In this document: positions 43,741 through 54,435 of the stretch, one piece after another
How the letters are laid out: each line of letters opens with the position of its first letter
How positions within the stretch are numbered: position 1 is the stretch's first letter
Assembly (NCBI GenBank): GCA_948144175.1
Contig: CANXME010000096.1
Span: 62,001-126,000, forward strand
DNA from: Closterium sp. NIES-65
Lineage: Eukaryota > Streptophyta > Zygnematophyceae > Desmidiales > Closteriaceae
DNA length: 64,000 nt
Reading direction: 5' to 3'
The notes under the pieces: generated by a model
What the model was told of the DNA's origin: nothing
What the model saw: the letters and a program-made list of their open reading frames with translations, nothing else
The model's database searches: none
Position numbers and translations under genes: made by a program

Positions 43741-44253
43741 TTTTTGGCTGATTTTCTATAACACCCCCCTTTTCTTACAGATTCATTATTATAGTCGTTA
43801 ACGAGTAGCTGCAATACGGAAGAATATCGCGTGAATTTCTCCCTCGATGAAATTTCGCGGTACATTCAAATGCAATCTGACGAGATTTGCCCCCTCCCAC
43901 TATTTCGCTGTCGCCACGTGCACGTGAATCTTCCGCTGTAAGTGGCAAGAGGTGCCACACGGCATTTTCGTGGGGGTGATAAAGTTCGAGGCCGAAACTC
44001 ACATTCGCGCCTCAGGCAGTGATGTTAAAATGACCAGCAAAACACCCACATTGACTAAAATATGCCTTACGTAAAGACCCGGGTATTATGATTTTTTTTC
44101 TTATGAGGAGACCCCCCCCCCCCCCCCCCCCCATTTTTTCCCAGTATTTTTAGCTATACCCTAAGGTGTTATGTCCGGGAGAATACGGTATGCACTGCGC
44201 TTCCACTCTTGTTGGGCACAAGTGGAGTACCATATGACATGGAGAGATGGTTA
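43741..44253. other. Flank between copia A and element D
   Basis: Up to 44188 this is the right half of the candidate inverted-repeat element, with a run of about 21 C at 44112-44132 that may be an unreliable assembly point. 44189-44253 is unassigned. No coding sequence is recognised. Confidence 0.45.
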
Positions 44254-44394
44254 TGTCAATGTACACCTATACTATACTTGTAGGTGTACAATGTTAGGCT
44301 AGATTGGGTACTGTTAAGGGTATGGGTTGCTACTTGTACCGGTACCCTCTTGTAGGGTATGCCTCGTTCTATTCAGTCATTCTTAGTTCTTCAC
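44254..44394 (+). repeat. Probable 5' LTR of copia D
   Basis: About 141 bp with the same layout as the other LTRs (TGTC start, TGTAGG..., GTTCTATTCAGTCATTC, CA end) and a PBS-like sequence at 44395. No partner LTR is present, so the start is inferred. Confidence 0.6.
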
Positions 44395-44909
44395 ATGATA
44401 TCATGTGCTAAGGTTAGGCCATACCGGTACGCTTCCACCCCGCCTACCTAGCTCTACATCGTGCCTTCACGGCCCTGCCTACTTACTTAGCGGCCCCATC
44501 ACGCCCTACCCCACCCTAGCGCCTGCGGTCCCCATTGCGCCCCGTCACACCCCCCCCTAGCACCCCGCAGGCCCCCCTAACCTCTCGTCGACACCCTAGC
44601 GCCCAGTCGGCCCCGTCGGCCCTTGCCGGACGCATGCCGTTGTCGTGCGCCTGTCGAACACCCTGCCACGGCCGTTGTACGCCTTGCTGCGTGCCCTGCT
44701 GCGCGCTCTGGCGCGCCCTGCCGCACGCTTACCGCGTGCCCTGGCAGGCTGCCTGTCGTGCATTACCGCGCCTGCCGCACCTACCACGCACCCGCACTCG
44801 CACTTGTTGTCGCCGCCGAACCGCTTTGCTTGCTTGTCTTGGACTATCTTCTCCTCCTACGTGGTTGTCCCTCTCATCTTCCATAATAGTGCGTCTTTTC
44901 ACTCCTGTT

Positions 44910-44971
44910 ATGGCATCTGAGTTCGTGTTACGGCTGGCTGCTCCACCTACGGAGCCACCTCCAGTGTGACG
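44910..44971 (+). pseudogene. Gag N-terminus of copia D
   Basis: Begins ATGGCATCTGAGTTC (MASEFVLRLAAPPTEPPP) and is cut by insertion of element E, whose target duplication TGACG starts at 44967. Confidence 0.6.
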
Positions 44972-45105
44972 TGAGAAGAATAGAACGAGAATGAATGAAC
45001 TATGAATGAAGTGAGTACATATAGGAAACCCTAATTGGGTTGTACCCCCTATGGGATACCCCACTATAGCCTACACAACAGCATAAGCTATATAACGTTC
45101 TGACA
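44972..45105 (-). repeat. 3' LTR of copia E
   Basis: 134 bp, identical to 52352-52485 as read. Confidence 0.94.
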
Positions 45106-45314
45106 CACCCCCATAGGCAAAGTGGGGGAGAACAAGGGGTCACAAGACCAGGCAAGCAAAACAGAGCAAGCTCAGGGTGGATCACAACGTCACCACACAG
45201 TCCGAGCACAACGTCAAGGCCACAAGGCCAGTTCACATGCTGGAGTACACACATATATATATATAGAGCGAGACAAGCAAGAGCAGGTATATATATGTGA
45301 CAGTACAAGCAAGG

Positions 45315-48300
45315 TCAAGAGGAGAGCAAGTGAGGCAAAACAGGTACAAGACCCAGCTGAGTGCAGAAGCGCTGATGGTCACAAGGCGCGAGTGCCTTGG
45401 TGAACACATCAGCAGTGTTGGCCTCAGAGGCCACGTACGCAAGCCGCAACTGTCCACGCTGCTGTAGCTCACGAGCAAGGAAGTAGCGGAGAGCAATGTG
45501 CTTCGTTCTGTGCTCCAGGCGCTGCTCTCGACACAAGGCCAGCATGGCCTTGTTGTCTACGTACAGCACTGGAGGAGAACGAGGCGGCTCTCCAAGGTCA
45601 GTCAGCAGGTAGGTGAGCCAGCGAAGCTCCTGTGCAGCCATGGCCCCGGCATAGATCTCAGCCTCACAACTGGAGCTGAGGACAGAAGACGAGCGAGTAG
45701 CCCGCCATGAGACAGAGCCGGAACCAAGACTGAAGGTGTAACCCTGTGACGAACGCTGCGTAGCCTGGTCGTCTGCCCAAGAAGCGTCCGCGTGCCCAGT
45801 GAGGACCACTGGACTGCGCCCTCCAAGCACTAGCCCCATGCCCGACGTACTGCACAGGTAGCGCAACACCCTCTTCGCTACAGCCATGTGCTCTGGTCGG
45901 TGTCTCCCAGGAGCAACATAGCGTGCAAGAATGCTAAGAGGGTATGCAAGGTCAGGTCGTGTGCAGGTCATCAGGTACATGAGGCAGCCAACAAGCTCTG
46001 GGTACGGGCCACTCGACTCTACGGACTCATCCGAAGGCAGAGCTGAGAGCGAGTGGCGAGTAGACAGAGGAGTGGCCTGAGGCGAGGAGTACGTGAAGCC
46101 GAAGCGCTGAAGGACCTGCTGCACCATGTGTGACTGAGTCAAGGTAATGGTGCGGCGTGCTCTGTCCCGAGTGATCTGCAAGCCAAGATAGCTGCGCAGT
46201 TCACCCAAGTCTGTGCACGTGTGTCTCTTCAGCAGCTCGGACTTCACGTAGGCGAGTCCAGCAGTGTCCGCTGTGGCAAAGACCAAGTCGTCGACGTACA
46301 CGAGGATGTAGAACGGCGGCAGAGAAGTGTCGGTGCGCAGAAACAGCGAAGGGTCAGCAGTAGAGGGAGCAAACCCAAGAGCCGCAAGCGTAGTCCTCAG
46401 TGTGTCGTGCCACTCACGTGGTGCCTGGCGGAGACCGTAGACTGGCCGTCGGAGGCTCCACTGGGTGCCAGGAGGGAAAGTCCCAGTGAAGCCAGGTGGA
46501 CGGCGCAGCCAGATCTCCTCGTGCAGGCTACCCTGCAAGAAAGCAGTGCTGAAGTCAAGAGAGTGAAGCTCGTAGTCGCGCTGAGCGGCTATGTGCAGCA
46601 GAACCCGAAGAGTGGTCATCTTCGGGGTGGGAGAGAAGGTCTGAAAGTAGTCAACTCCCTGCCGCTGACTGCAGCCACGAGCGACGTACCGCGCCTTGAA
46701 GACAGGTGGAGAGCCCGGCGGCCGCTTCACCCTGAAGATCCACATGCCACTGACAATGTTCGCCCCAGGTGGGGGAACCGCGTCAACGTAGGTGCCTGTG
46801 GACTTCCAGGAAGCCATCTCTGCATCCATAGCTGCCTGCCACTGAGAGGAGTAGGGACCCTCTACGGCCTCCGCGTAAGAGCGCGGAGTCGGGATGTCTA
46901 GTGCATCCGGGTCTCCCTCAGGGGCAAGCAGTACAGACACGAGATGAGGTGAAGCAGCAACCAGACACTGGAACTCCTCCTGCCTGTCCTCAAGGACGTC
47001 CGTGCCAAGAGCACACTCACCCCCGACGGACGGAGGACAGACAGACGCAGACTCAGCAACAAGACTGGCAGCGTAGTCTAGACGACAGCGAGCAGCAAAG
47101 TCAACGAGCTCAGCAACAAGCGCAGACGCAGCAGCGGACTCAAACGAGGGGTCAGTGACGACAGTAGCAAGGAGCTGTGTGACAGTAGGACTGGCAGTAC
47201 GAAGAGAGTCCGACTCCGGGTCAGCAAGCGCAGGAAGAGAGGACGCAGGAGGAGAAGGCAAAGGGGCACGCAGAGGAGCAGTGGACGGACGCAGAGACAT
47301 CCGGTGCGTGCCAGGGACAGGAGGAGGACGCTGACGCGAACCGCGACCACTAGCGCGAGCAGCACGAACAGGCGACGCGGGACGAGACGCAGGCTCTCGA
47401 CGCTCAGCAAGACCTGCAGTAGGACCAGTGTAAGGAGAGGGAGCAAGAAGTGGGGAGGCGAGCTCTAACTGTGACGGTGACTGGACAGGCGGTGGACACT
47501 CTACAGGAGGAGAAAGACCAAGAACCTGCTGCAGGAGCGGAACGAAGTACGGCCGAGGCCGCGCGGCGACTCCAGACACAGCAGGGACAGCACCAGCACC
47601 CTCAGCACCTCCGGCAGCACCAGCGCCAACAGCACCTCCAGCGGCAGGACCTCCAGCAGCACCAGCAGCAGGACCACCGACAGGACAGACAGCAGCAATC
47701 TCAGCACCAGCACCCTCAGCAGCGCCAGCTCCAGTAGGACCCGCAGGCCCAGCAGCTCCGGGACCGGCGGCACCAGCACCCTCAGCGGCCGAAGAAGCTC
47801 CAGCTCCAGCAGCACGCCTCCAGCGGCGAGCAAACCACTCGCGCAGCTCCTGTGGAGAGAGTGGCTCCCACCGAGACGGAGCACCCAGAGAACCTCCAGG
47901 CCCAGCACCGCTAGACGTCACAAGGGGAGGTCCAGCGGCCGCAGGCTCCGCACCTCTAGGCCCAGCAGCCCCAGACGCAGCACCTCCAGGCTCAGCAGCT
48001 CCTGACGTAGCACCCCCAGACTCAGCACCCCCAGGCTCAGCAGCTCCAGACGCAGCACCCCCAGGCTCAGCACCCCCAGGCTCAGCAGCTCCAGACGCAG
48101 CACCCCCAGGCTCAGCAGCTCCCGACGTAGTACCCCCAGACTCAGCAGCCCTAGGCTCAGCACCCCCAGTCGCAGTACCCCTAGGCTCAGCACCCCCAGG
48201 CGCAGCACCCCCAGTCTCAGCACCCCCAGGCGCAGCACCCACGCGCACGGCACCCCCAGAGTCAGCACCCCCAGGCTCAGCACCCGCGGCAGTACCCGAG

Positions 48301-51300
48301 TCACCAGCAACCTCGACCGGCTCGACTGCGTCAACCTGGGACACACCAGAAGGGGCAGGACCCTGAGGGGGAAGGGGGTCTACCGGGGGGGGGACCTGGC
48401 ACAAGGAAGTGTGGCCGTGGGGGGAGGGAAGGAGTGCGGTAGGGGAAGAGACGGTAGAAGGGGACCGACTCGTCGAACGTGACGTCCTGGGAGGACAGAA
48501 CACGACGAGAGGAGGGGTGGTAGAACTGCCACCCTGGGGCGTCAGGGGGGAAGCCCAGGAAGACAAAGGGAGCAGCACGAGGGGACAGCTTGTCCGCAGA
48601 CAAGTCGCGGACAAACGCCCGAGATCCCCAGACACGGAACGCAGACGCATCGCCGACCTTCCCCGTCCACAGCAGAGCTGGGGAGGTCTCCGGCCGGGAG
48701 ACCCTGGGGTGAAGGTTGAGCGGATGCGCCGCGTACCGAACCGCAAACGGCCACAGAAAATGGGGGGCAGCCGCATGCATCATGGACGTACGAGCGACGT
48801 CCATGACCATGCCAATGCGGCGCTCAGCAATCCCATTTTGCTGTGGAGAGTCCGGAAGCGTAAAGGTCTAGCGGATCCCCCGTGCACGACAGTAGGCCCG
48901 CAGAAGGCCAGAGGAGAACTCCCCACCTCGGTCAGATTGCAGACGCAGAACAGGAAAGTCCGAGCCGAAGCTCCTCCTGAGCTGGAGACGAGCTGCGTGG
49001 ATCCAGTCGATCAGCACCTCAGTGACATCACCCTTGCTGCGCAAGGGGAAGACTGTGGTGTAACGCGAGTAGTCGTCAACCACTTGCAGGAACTAGCGCT
49101 CGTGACCCTGCCCACGGACGCGGGCCGGGCCCCACACGTCCATGTGAAGTGTCTGCAGAGGAGCCTCTGTCGGGGGAAACTGGGAGGAGTGAGGAGCAGC
49201 CCTTAGGCGCCCCTCGACACAGGGGACACAGGAAGGTCCTGGTCCCGAAGGAAGGGGAGGGAGAGACCGGGGGAGACCAGAGACAAGAACACGGGAAGCC
49301 ATGCCCCGAAGACGAGGCAAGGAGGGGTGGCCAAGACGGTGGTGCCACAGGAGAGTCTCGTGAGACAGGAGGCGACACGAACAGGGGGCAGACTCAGGAC
49401 CAGACCGGGACGCAGCAGCAAACATCTGACCCGACGCAGCTACCTGGCCAGACGCAGGGACAGGAGGAGACTCAGTGGTCAGGGTGTAGAGGCTCGACCC
49501 TGGCCGACGCGAGAACGTGGCCAGGTGCCGGCCTGTGCGTGCGTCCGTGCAGTGGGTCACCCGCTGACTCGCAGGGGTAAACTGGTGAACCCCCGCATCC
49601 TGCAGGTCAGCACCACTCACCAAGTTCGTCGAGAACGAGGGGAGGTACAGACCAGACAGGGTGCCCGAGGGGGCAGCCGGACACGGGAGGACAGTGGAGA
49701 AGTGAGAGAGGACATGACCCCCAGAGGGGTCAGCCAGGGAGACCGCAACCGGCCGACCAAGAGGCGTGAGTGTGGTGCGGTCTCGAAAGAAGGAGCGAGA
49801 AGCCCCTGAGTCAAGTGTGAAAGTGAGGGAGGCCGAAGCCGACACAGTACCTGGGAGCGCAGCCTCACCAAAACCTGAGAGCGCAGACGCACTGGCACCT
49901 AGAGCAGCAGCCTCACAAGCACCTAGCGCAGCAGTACCAATGCTCGGGCCGGGTGGGAAACACCGGTAACAGTCACCCTCCTCACTAATAGTCACAGCAT
50001 ACATGGCAGCAAGGATAGCATCAAAGTCAAGATCAAAGATAGCTACACCAGCCCTAGACAGCTCTCCCCAGCGGGGAATCTCACTAGCCTCGGGGAACTG
50101 CTGACGCCAAGCGTCCGTCAGGCGGCCAAAGCAGCGCTGGGTGGGGTGGGCACCCCCACACTGCTCACCCGCGCGGTCGCCGGAACGAAGGACGTAGGCG
50201 CACGGACCAGTACCCCCACCCCTCTGACGCTGCGTGTACCGCTCACGGAGCTGCTGGGGCGGGGGGATGTCCCGCGAATGCTCCTGCTGCTACTGCTGCT
50301 CCTGGCGCTGACCACTACCAGAGCCGCTCCGTTGCGGGGCACCACCCCGACCAGCTCCACCCCCTCCGCCACCGCCGCCTCCACCTCCGCCACCACCGCC
50401 GCCTCCACTCCCACCGCTGCCGCCGCCACCGCCGCCTCCTCCGCCGCTGCCACCACCACCACCGCCTCCGCCACTACTCCCACCGCCACCCCCACTCCCT
50501 CCGCCGCCTCCGCCGCCACCTCCACCGCCCCCTCCAGCTCCACCCGCGCCCTTGCCCCCCTTGCCCTTGCCAGGGCGGCGTTTCCCGCTAGGGGCAGACG
50601 CCGCGCCGACCGACTCAAGACCAAGCAGGTTGGCAGCAACAGTAGAGGCAACAGAGGGCAGTAGGGGGGAAGGAGAACACCCCTCAAAGATGGGGGTGCG
50701 AGGGTCACCACGAGAGGCTCCGACAGCAACGATGCTCTTCTCCGCCGCTAGGAGGGCCTTCTGGAGGAGGTCGACAGTGAGAGTGGTGGGACAGACTGAG
50801 AGGAAGTTGTCCCTGACTATGCGAAGGGAGTCAGGGAGGCGTGTGACTATGTAGTAGAGAGTGATGTACATGGGGGGGGGGGGTTCTTGGCGCAGAAATC
50901 AGCAGGAAGGGCGGCGCGGTAGCGAGTGTCACTAGTGCGGAGGTGCGTAATGAGGTCAGCGACAGTGGGAAAGGCAGTGAGATCAGGAAAGAGGTACGGT
51001 AGCATGAGACGGCTCAGTGCAGCAGTGGCAGGGGAAGAGTAGCGCGCAACTACAGCGTCGTACAAGGTCTGAGCACTCTTGTACTGACTAAAGTGCGCGC
51101 GCTCAGTGGTGGGCAAGTGGCGACGCACAGCAAGACGTGCAGCAGCATCGCGGGTGGCCCACTGAGAGCGAACAGTGGGGTCAGCATCAGCAGCAGGGGC
51201 AGGAGAGGCGCCAGAGGTGAGGTCAAAGAGGGAAAGGCCGTCCGCCCTATCGCACTGTAAGAACAGCTGCAGGTCGTCGACCCAGACCTCAAAGTCAATG

Positions 51301-51344
51301 GCTCGACCCTCAGCGTCAAAAGCGAGGACACTAGGGGTAGCCAT
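45315..51344 (-). pseudogene. Copia Gag-Pol polyprotein, disrupted (element E)
   Basis: The frame starts MATPSVLAFDAEGRA at 51344 and ends at 45315. Gag, Gly-rich tract, knuckle, protease (DSGAS), HHCC, integrase, GGAEP spacer, RT (YVDDLVFA intact) and RNase H (SSCEAEIYA) are all present. Lesions: frame changes at the G-runs near 50872-50882 and 48382-48390, and three in-frame TAG codons at 50290-50292 (after the Gln-rich part of Gag), 49093-49095 (integrase N-part) and 48868-48870 (integrase core). Elements C and F have sense codons there. The region from the spacer to RNase H (48376-45315) remains one long open frame. Confidence 0.92.
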
Positions 51345-51379
51345 GACGACGACAGTGGAGCAGTGCAAGCAGTAGGGGA

Positions 51380-52320
51380 AGGGCACGCAGTGACAGCGGT
51401 ACGGTGCTCACCGGGCAGGGCAGGTCGGGCGGCTCGGCAGGAGGGCGGCTTGGCGACTCGGCGGCTCGGCTGCTGGGCGGCTCGGCTCCCGGGCGGCTCG
51501 GCGGCAGGGCGGCTCGGGTGCCGGGCGGCTCGGGTGCAGGGCGGCTCGGGGGCGGGGCGGCTCGGCTGCCGGGCGGCTCGGGTGCAGGGCAGCTCGGGGA
51601 CGGGGCGGCTCGGCTGCACTACGGCTCGGTGGTCCGGTGCGGCGGCTGCTGCTGGGCGACTCGGCTGCTCCGGTACCGGGCGGCGTGGCGGTCGGCTGCG
51701 TGGGCGGCGGGGCCGCGTAGGTGAGGGCGGCGAGGCCGCGTAGGTGAAGGTGGCGGGGCCGCGTAGGTGAAGGCGGCGGGGCCGCTCAGGTGAAGGCGGC
51801 GGGGCCGCGTTGGTGAGGGCGGCGGGGCCGCGTAGGAGAGGGCGGCGAGGCCGCACAGCTCAGGGCGGCGAGGCCGCGATAGGAGGGCGGCGGGGCCGCA
51901 AGAGCAGAGCGACGGGGCCGCGATGTAAGGGCGGCGGGGCCGCGTCCGCAGGGCGACCGGGCCGCGATCAAAGGGCGGCGGGGCCGCGATGTAAGGGCGG
52001 CGGGGCCGCGACGTAAGGGCGGCGGGGCCGCGACAGCAGGGCGACGGGGCCGCGAGGTAAGGGCGGCGGGGCCGCGAGAGCAGGGGCGGCGGGGCCGCGA
52101 TCAAAGGGCGGCGGGGCCGCGAGAGCAGGGGCGGCGGGGCCGCGATGTAAGGGCGGCGGGGCCGCGAGGTAAGGGCGACGGGGCCGCGATCAAGGGGCGG
52201 CGGGGCCGCGATCGTAGGGTCGGCCGCTAGGGCGGCTCGGTAAGAGAATGGCCCGAGGCGCGACTCGGGATGAGTGCGCTTCGGGCAGGAAAAAAAAAAT
52301 CGAGTGGTGGGCCCTAGGCG
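51380..52320 (-). repeat. GC-rich leader repeats of copia E
   Basis: On the minus strand, repeated GCGGCCCCGCCGCCCT units with spacers, followed by Pro/Ala-coding CCGAGCCGCCC repeats up to gag. Same position and composition as in C. Confidence 0.85.
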
Positions 52321-52351
52321 CAGTTCCCACAGGGGAACCTGCTCGATACCA

Positions 52352-52485
52352 TGAGAAGAATAGAACGAGAATGAATGAACTATGAATGAAGTGAGTACAT
52401 ATAGGAAACCCTAATTGGGTTGTACCCCCTATGGGATACCCCACTATAGCCTACACAACAGCATAAGCTATATAACGTTCTGACA
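52352..52485 (-). repeat. 5' LTR of copia E
   Basis: 134 bp; in element orientation begins TGTCAGAACGTTATATAGC and ends TTCTTCTCA, followed by the PBS. Confidence 0.94.
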
Positions 52486-53000
52486 TGACGTCCCCCTGTA
52501 CGCCCACGCTTCAAGCGAGCTACGTGCCCTCCGGCGGGTGCATATTCGCGACCCCCTCCTACACTACTCTAGGGCGACTTGTTATGAATTTCCTCTTCCA
52601 CAATCTCTCTGCGTTTTCCTTTGTCCCTGTCCTCATTACCCTCCTGCGCTCACCTGATACTGCTCTCATTTCCGCCCAGTTTTCTAGGCAGCCCCCCCTT
52701 CCTGCCCTCTCCATGTATCTCATCCTGCACCTCCTCGCAACCCGCCTCCATGACTGTCTCGCGCCTGCTTATGATGCCCTCGTCGCCATGCACCCTAGTG
52801 ACCTCTTCGAGACTAATCTCACTAACTTCAAGACCCGCCCCCACACCATCGCCTCCACCATTGGTACAGTCGTCACCCCCATCTTTGAGGGGTGCACTCT
52901 GCCCCAGCTCCGTACCTCAGCTGCCTTTATTGCAATTGCCAAGCCTACTCGTGCGAGGATGGAAACTTCACTTCGTTATCCAACAATGAACTTAGGTACA
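52486..53000 (+). pseudogene. Gag fragment of copia D
   Basis: Encodes a Gag related to but clearly distinct from those of C, E and F. It keeps the layout SMYLILHLLATRLHDCL (compare MYITLYYIVTRLPDSL) and TPIFEGC, but most residues differ. It continues the Gag start at 44910. Confidence 0.7.
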
Positions 53001-53031
53001 ACTACCAAACTATATATATGCATGATACAGG

Positions 53032-53510
53032 TACCATATTCCCCCGGGTATAGGACCCAGGGGACTTTATAAATTTATAGCCATGAGATAAACGTTAACG
53101 TTAATGCGCATGAGATTTTGAGGTCCCAGGTACACTTACTTTGCAACTATCAATCTGTTGTTTAGAGTGTATGGTTGAATATGGTGTTGGGAGGTCTTTT
53201 ATCTGTAACAAAAAAATACCCCTCGTGTGCAAAATTCGCACGAACAGCACGGCAGGTCGAAGAACTGACGCGATAGGCGTGCAAGAATTAAAGGTTGACA
53301 AAAATAACGTGTCAAAAAATGAATTTGCGCCTCTAGAAGCTGACGTGCAATTGCATATAGAGCTATTGTAAAGAAAAGGGGGGTGTTTAAATGATTAGGG
53401 GCAAACGGGGGTTCCTCACGCAACTTGCCAAATAAGAGTCCCTCTGCCGCATAAGAGTCCCGGGGTCGCGGGACCTACTTAGGGTGGGTCCTATATCCAG
53501 GAGAAAACCA
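53032..53510. mobile_element. Candidate small inverted-repeat element inside copia D
   Basis: The ends read inward ACCATATTCCCCCGGGTATA... and, from the other side, TGGTTTTCTCCTGGATATAGG..., sharing GGGTCC-TATA inner arms (11 bp exact, the rest imperfect). The termini resemble those of the element at 29765-44188 (CCGTATTCTCCTGG). The interior is AT-rich without family motifs. No clear target duplication is seen. Confidence 0.35.
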
Positions 53511-53739
53511 CGATGCTACTAGAATGTACCGACGCTATAGAACCTGCGGGAATAAAGCATTTCCAAATCGGTCAAGTCACTCGGTGCAAAGTCACGCACA
53601 CGCAAGGTCACTCAAGATAGTGCGAGATAATTCTAGAAATCGTATGCACAAAACCTATTCGATGCGTATAACCAAAATAATGGATGGTAACGTAAACGAA
53701 AAGGAAATTAGTGTAGAAAACGAAAAAAAATAGGACGGA

Positions 53740-54430
53740 ACTGGCGACATACTCTCACATTATTGCTATAGCAAAGGTTGCATCCGTCGCTGCCCTCTCT
53801 GTTCGGAACGTATGGCGCAGGGGTGATCATAGTCGTGGAGGAGGTGGAGGTGCTGGTAGGTCGAGGGGTGATGACGCTGGGAGTGCAGGTCCTTGGGGTG
53901 CTGCCATAGGAGGTGCTGGTACTTGGGGTGTGGTGGTGCCTGCGCAACAGTAGCAGCTCCAGTAGTGGGTCTTTCGGCAGCAGTGGGGACCTACTGGCTT
54001 AGGGTGCTTTGGCCATGGTGGCGTGTCTGACAGCAGGGTGTCGCGTGCCCCCCTCCACTAGGCCCTGCTAGTACCAGCTTCAGCATGGTCCACAACGCAA
54101 CACCGCCAGACGGCGCCTCGATTGCTCCACTCCGCACTGCTTTCACTCGCTCGGCAACCTCTTCTTCAGCTAGTTTGGGCCTTCGGCATCCCCCCCAACC
54201 TGTTGCGCCGTGGTTTGCCTGTGTTTGAGATTCGCATGGCAAATATAGGATCTAATTTGTTTGTCATGTATGCTAATGACTATAGTGTTGCTATATCTTA
54301 TTATTTGTATTTGCCTATACCTTGTTCTCTAGCTGTCTTGTAAGTGGGATCCTCTGTTTTCTTCTTGCCCACGTGCAAGCACTGATGATGCGTTCATCTC
54401 CTTCACACTAGACTCCGACGCCACCCTAAA
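53740..54430 (+). pseudogene. Decayed Gag C-terminus and protease of copia D
   Basis: Gly-rich GGGGGAGRSRG-like coding, a decayed stretch with CFGHGG and a later VFEIRMANIGSNLFVMYA, and a protease-like SFTLDSDAT near 54385-54420 mirror the order Gly tract, knuckle, linker, DSGAS of element C. Several stops interrupt it. It ends abruptly at the gp210 duplicate. Confidence 0.5.
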
Positions 54431-54435
54431 AATGT

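Larger units (their letters stand above)
29765..44188. mobile_element. Candidate terminal-inverted-repeat DNA element, split by copia element A
   Basis: The left end (from 29765, preceded by TA) and the right end (to 44188, followed by TA) read inward as TACCGTATTCTCC(T/C)GGACA(A/T)AACACC, an inverted match of about 27 positions with two mismatches if the TA is included. Without the retrotransposons inside, the element would be about 0.55 kb (29765-29869 plus 43746-44188). That size suggests a non-autonomous MITE-like element with TA duplication, as in Tc1/mariner-type families, but no transposase is visible. The family is not identified. Confidence 0.4.
44972..52485 (-). mobile_element. Ty1/copia retrotransposon E (full length, minus strand, coding region broken)
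   Basis: 7514 bp with two 134-bp LTRs (44972-45105 and 52352-52485) that I read as identical, flanked by TGACG (44967-44971 and 52486-52490). On the minus strand the PBS TGGTATCGAGCAGGTTC is at 52351-52335 and the polypurine tract complement at 45117-45106. The body has the same order as element C. It is inserted into the Gag of copia D. Confidence 0.95.
44254..54430 (+). mobile_element. Ty1/copia retrotransposon D, 5' remnant of a different family (split by E and a small element)
   Basis: A single LTR-like sequence (about 44254-44394, ending TTCTTCACA) is followed by PBS-like TGATATCATGTGC, a C-rich leader, a Gag start MASEFVLRLAAPP (44910) and then element E. After E the Gag continues (52486-53000: LILHLLATRLHDCL, TPIFEGCTLPQLR). 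After a small inverted-repeat element there is a decayed Gly-rich/knuckle region and a protease-like SFTLDSDAT at about 54400. Pol beyond the protease and the 3' LTR are missing; the next recognisable sequence is the gp210 duplicate. The outer limits are approximate. Confidence 0.7.

Noticed and set aside
53141-53371. Small open frame of 76 codons
   Set aside because: It lies within the candidate inverted-repeat element, has no recognisable motif and no start or splice context.
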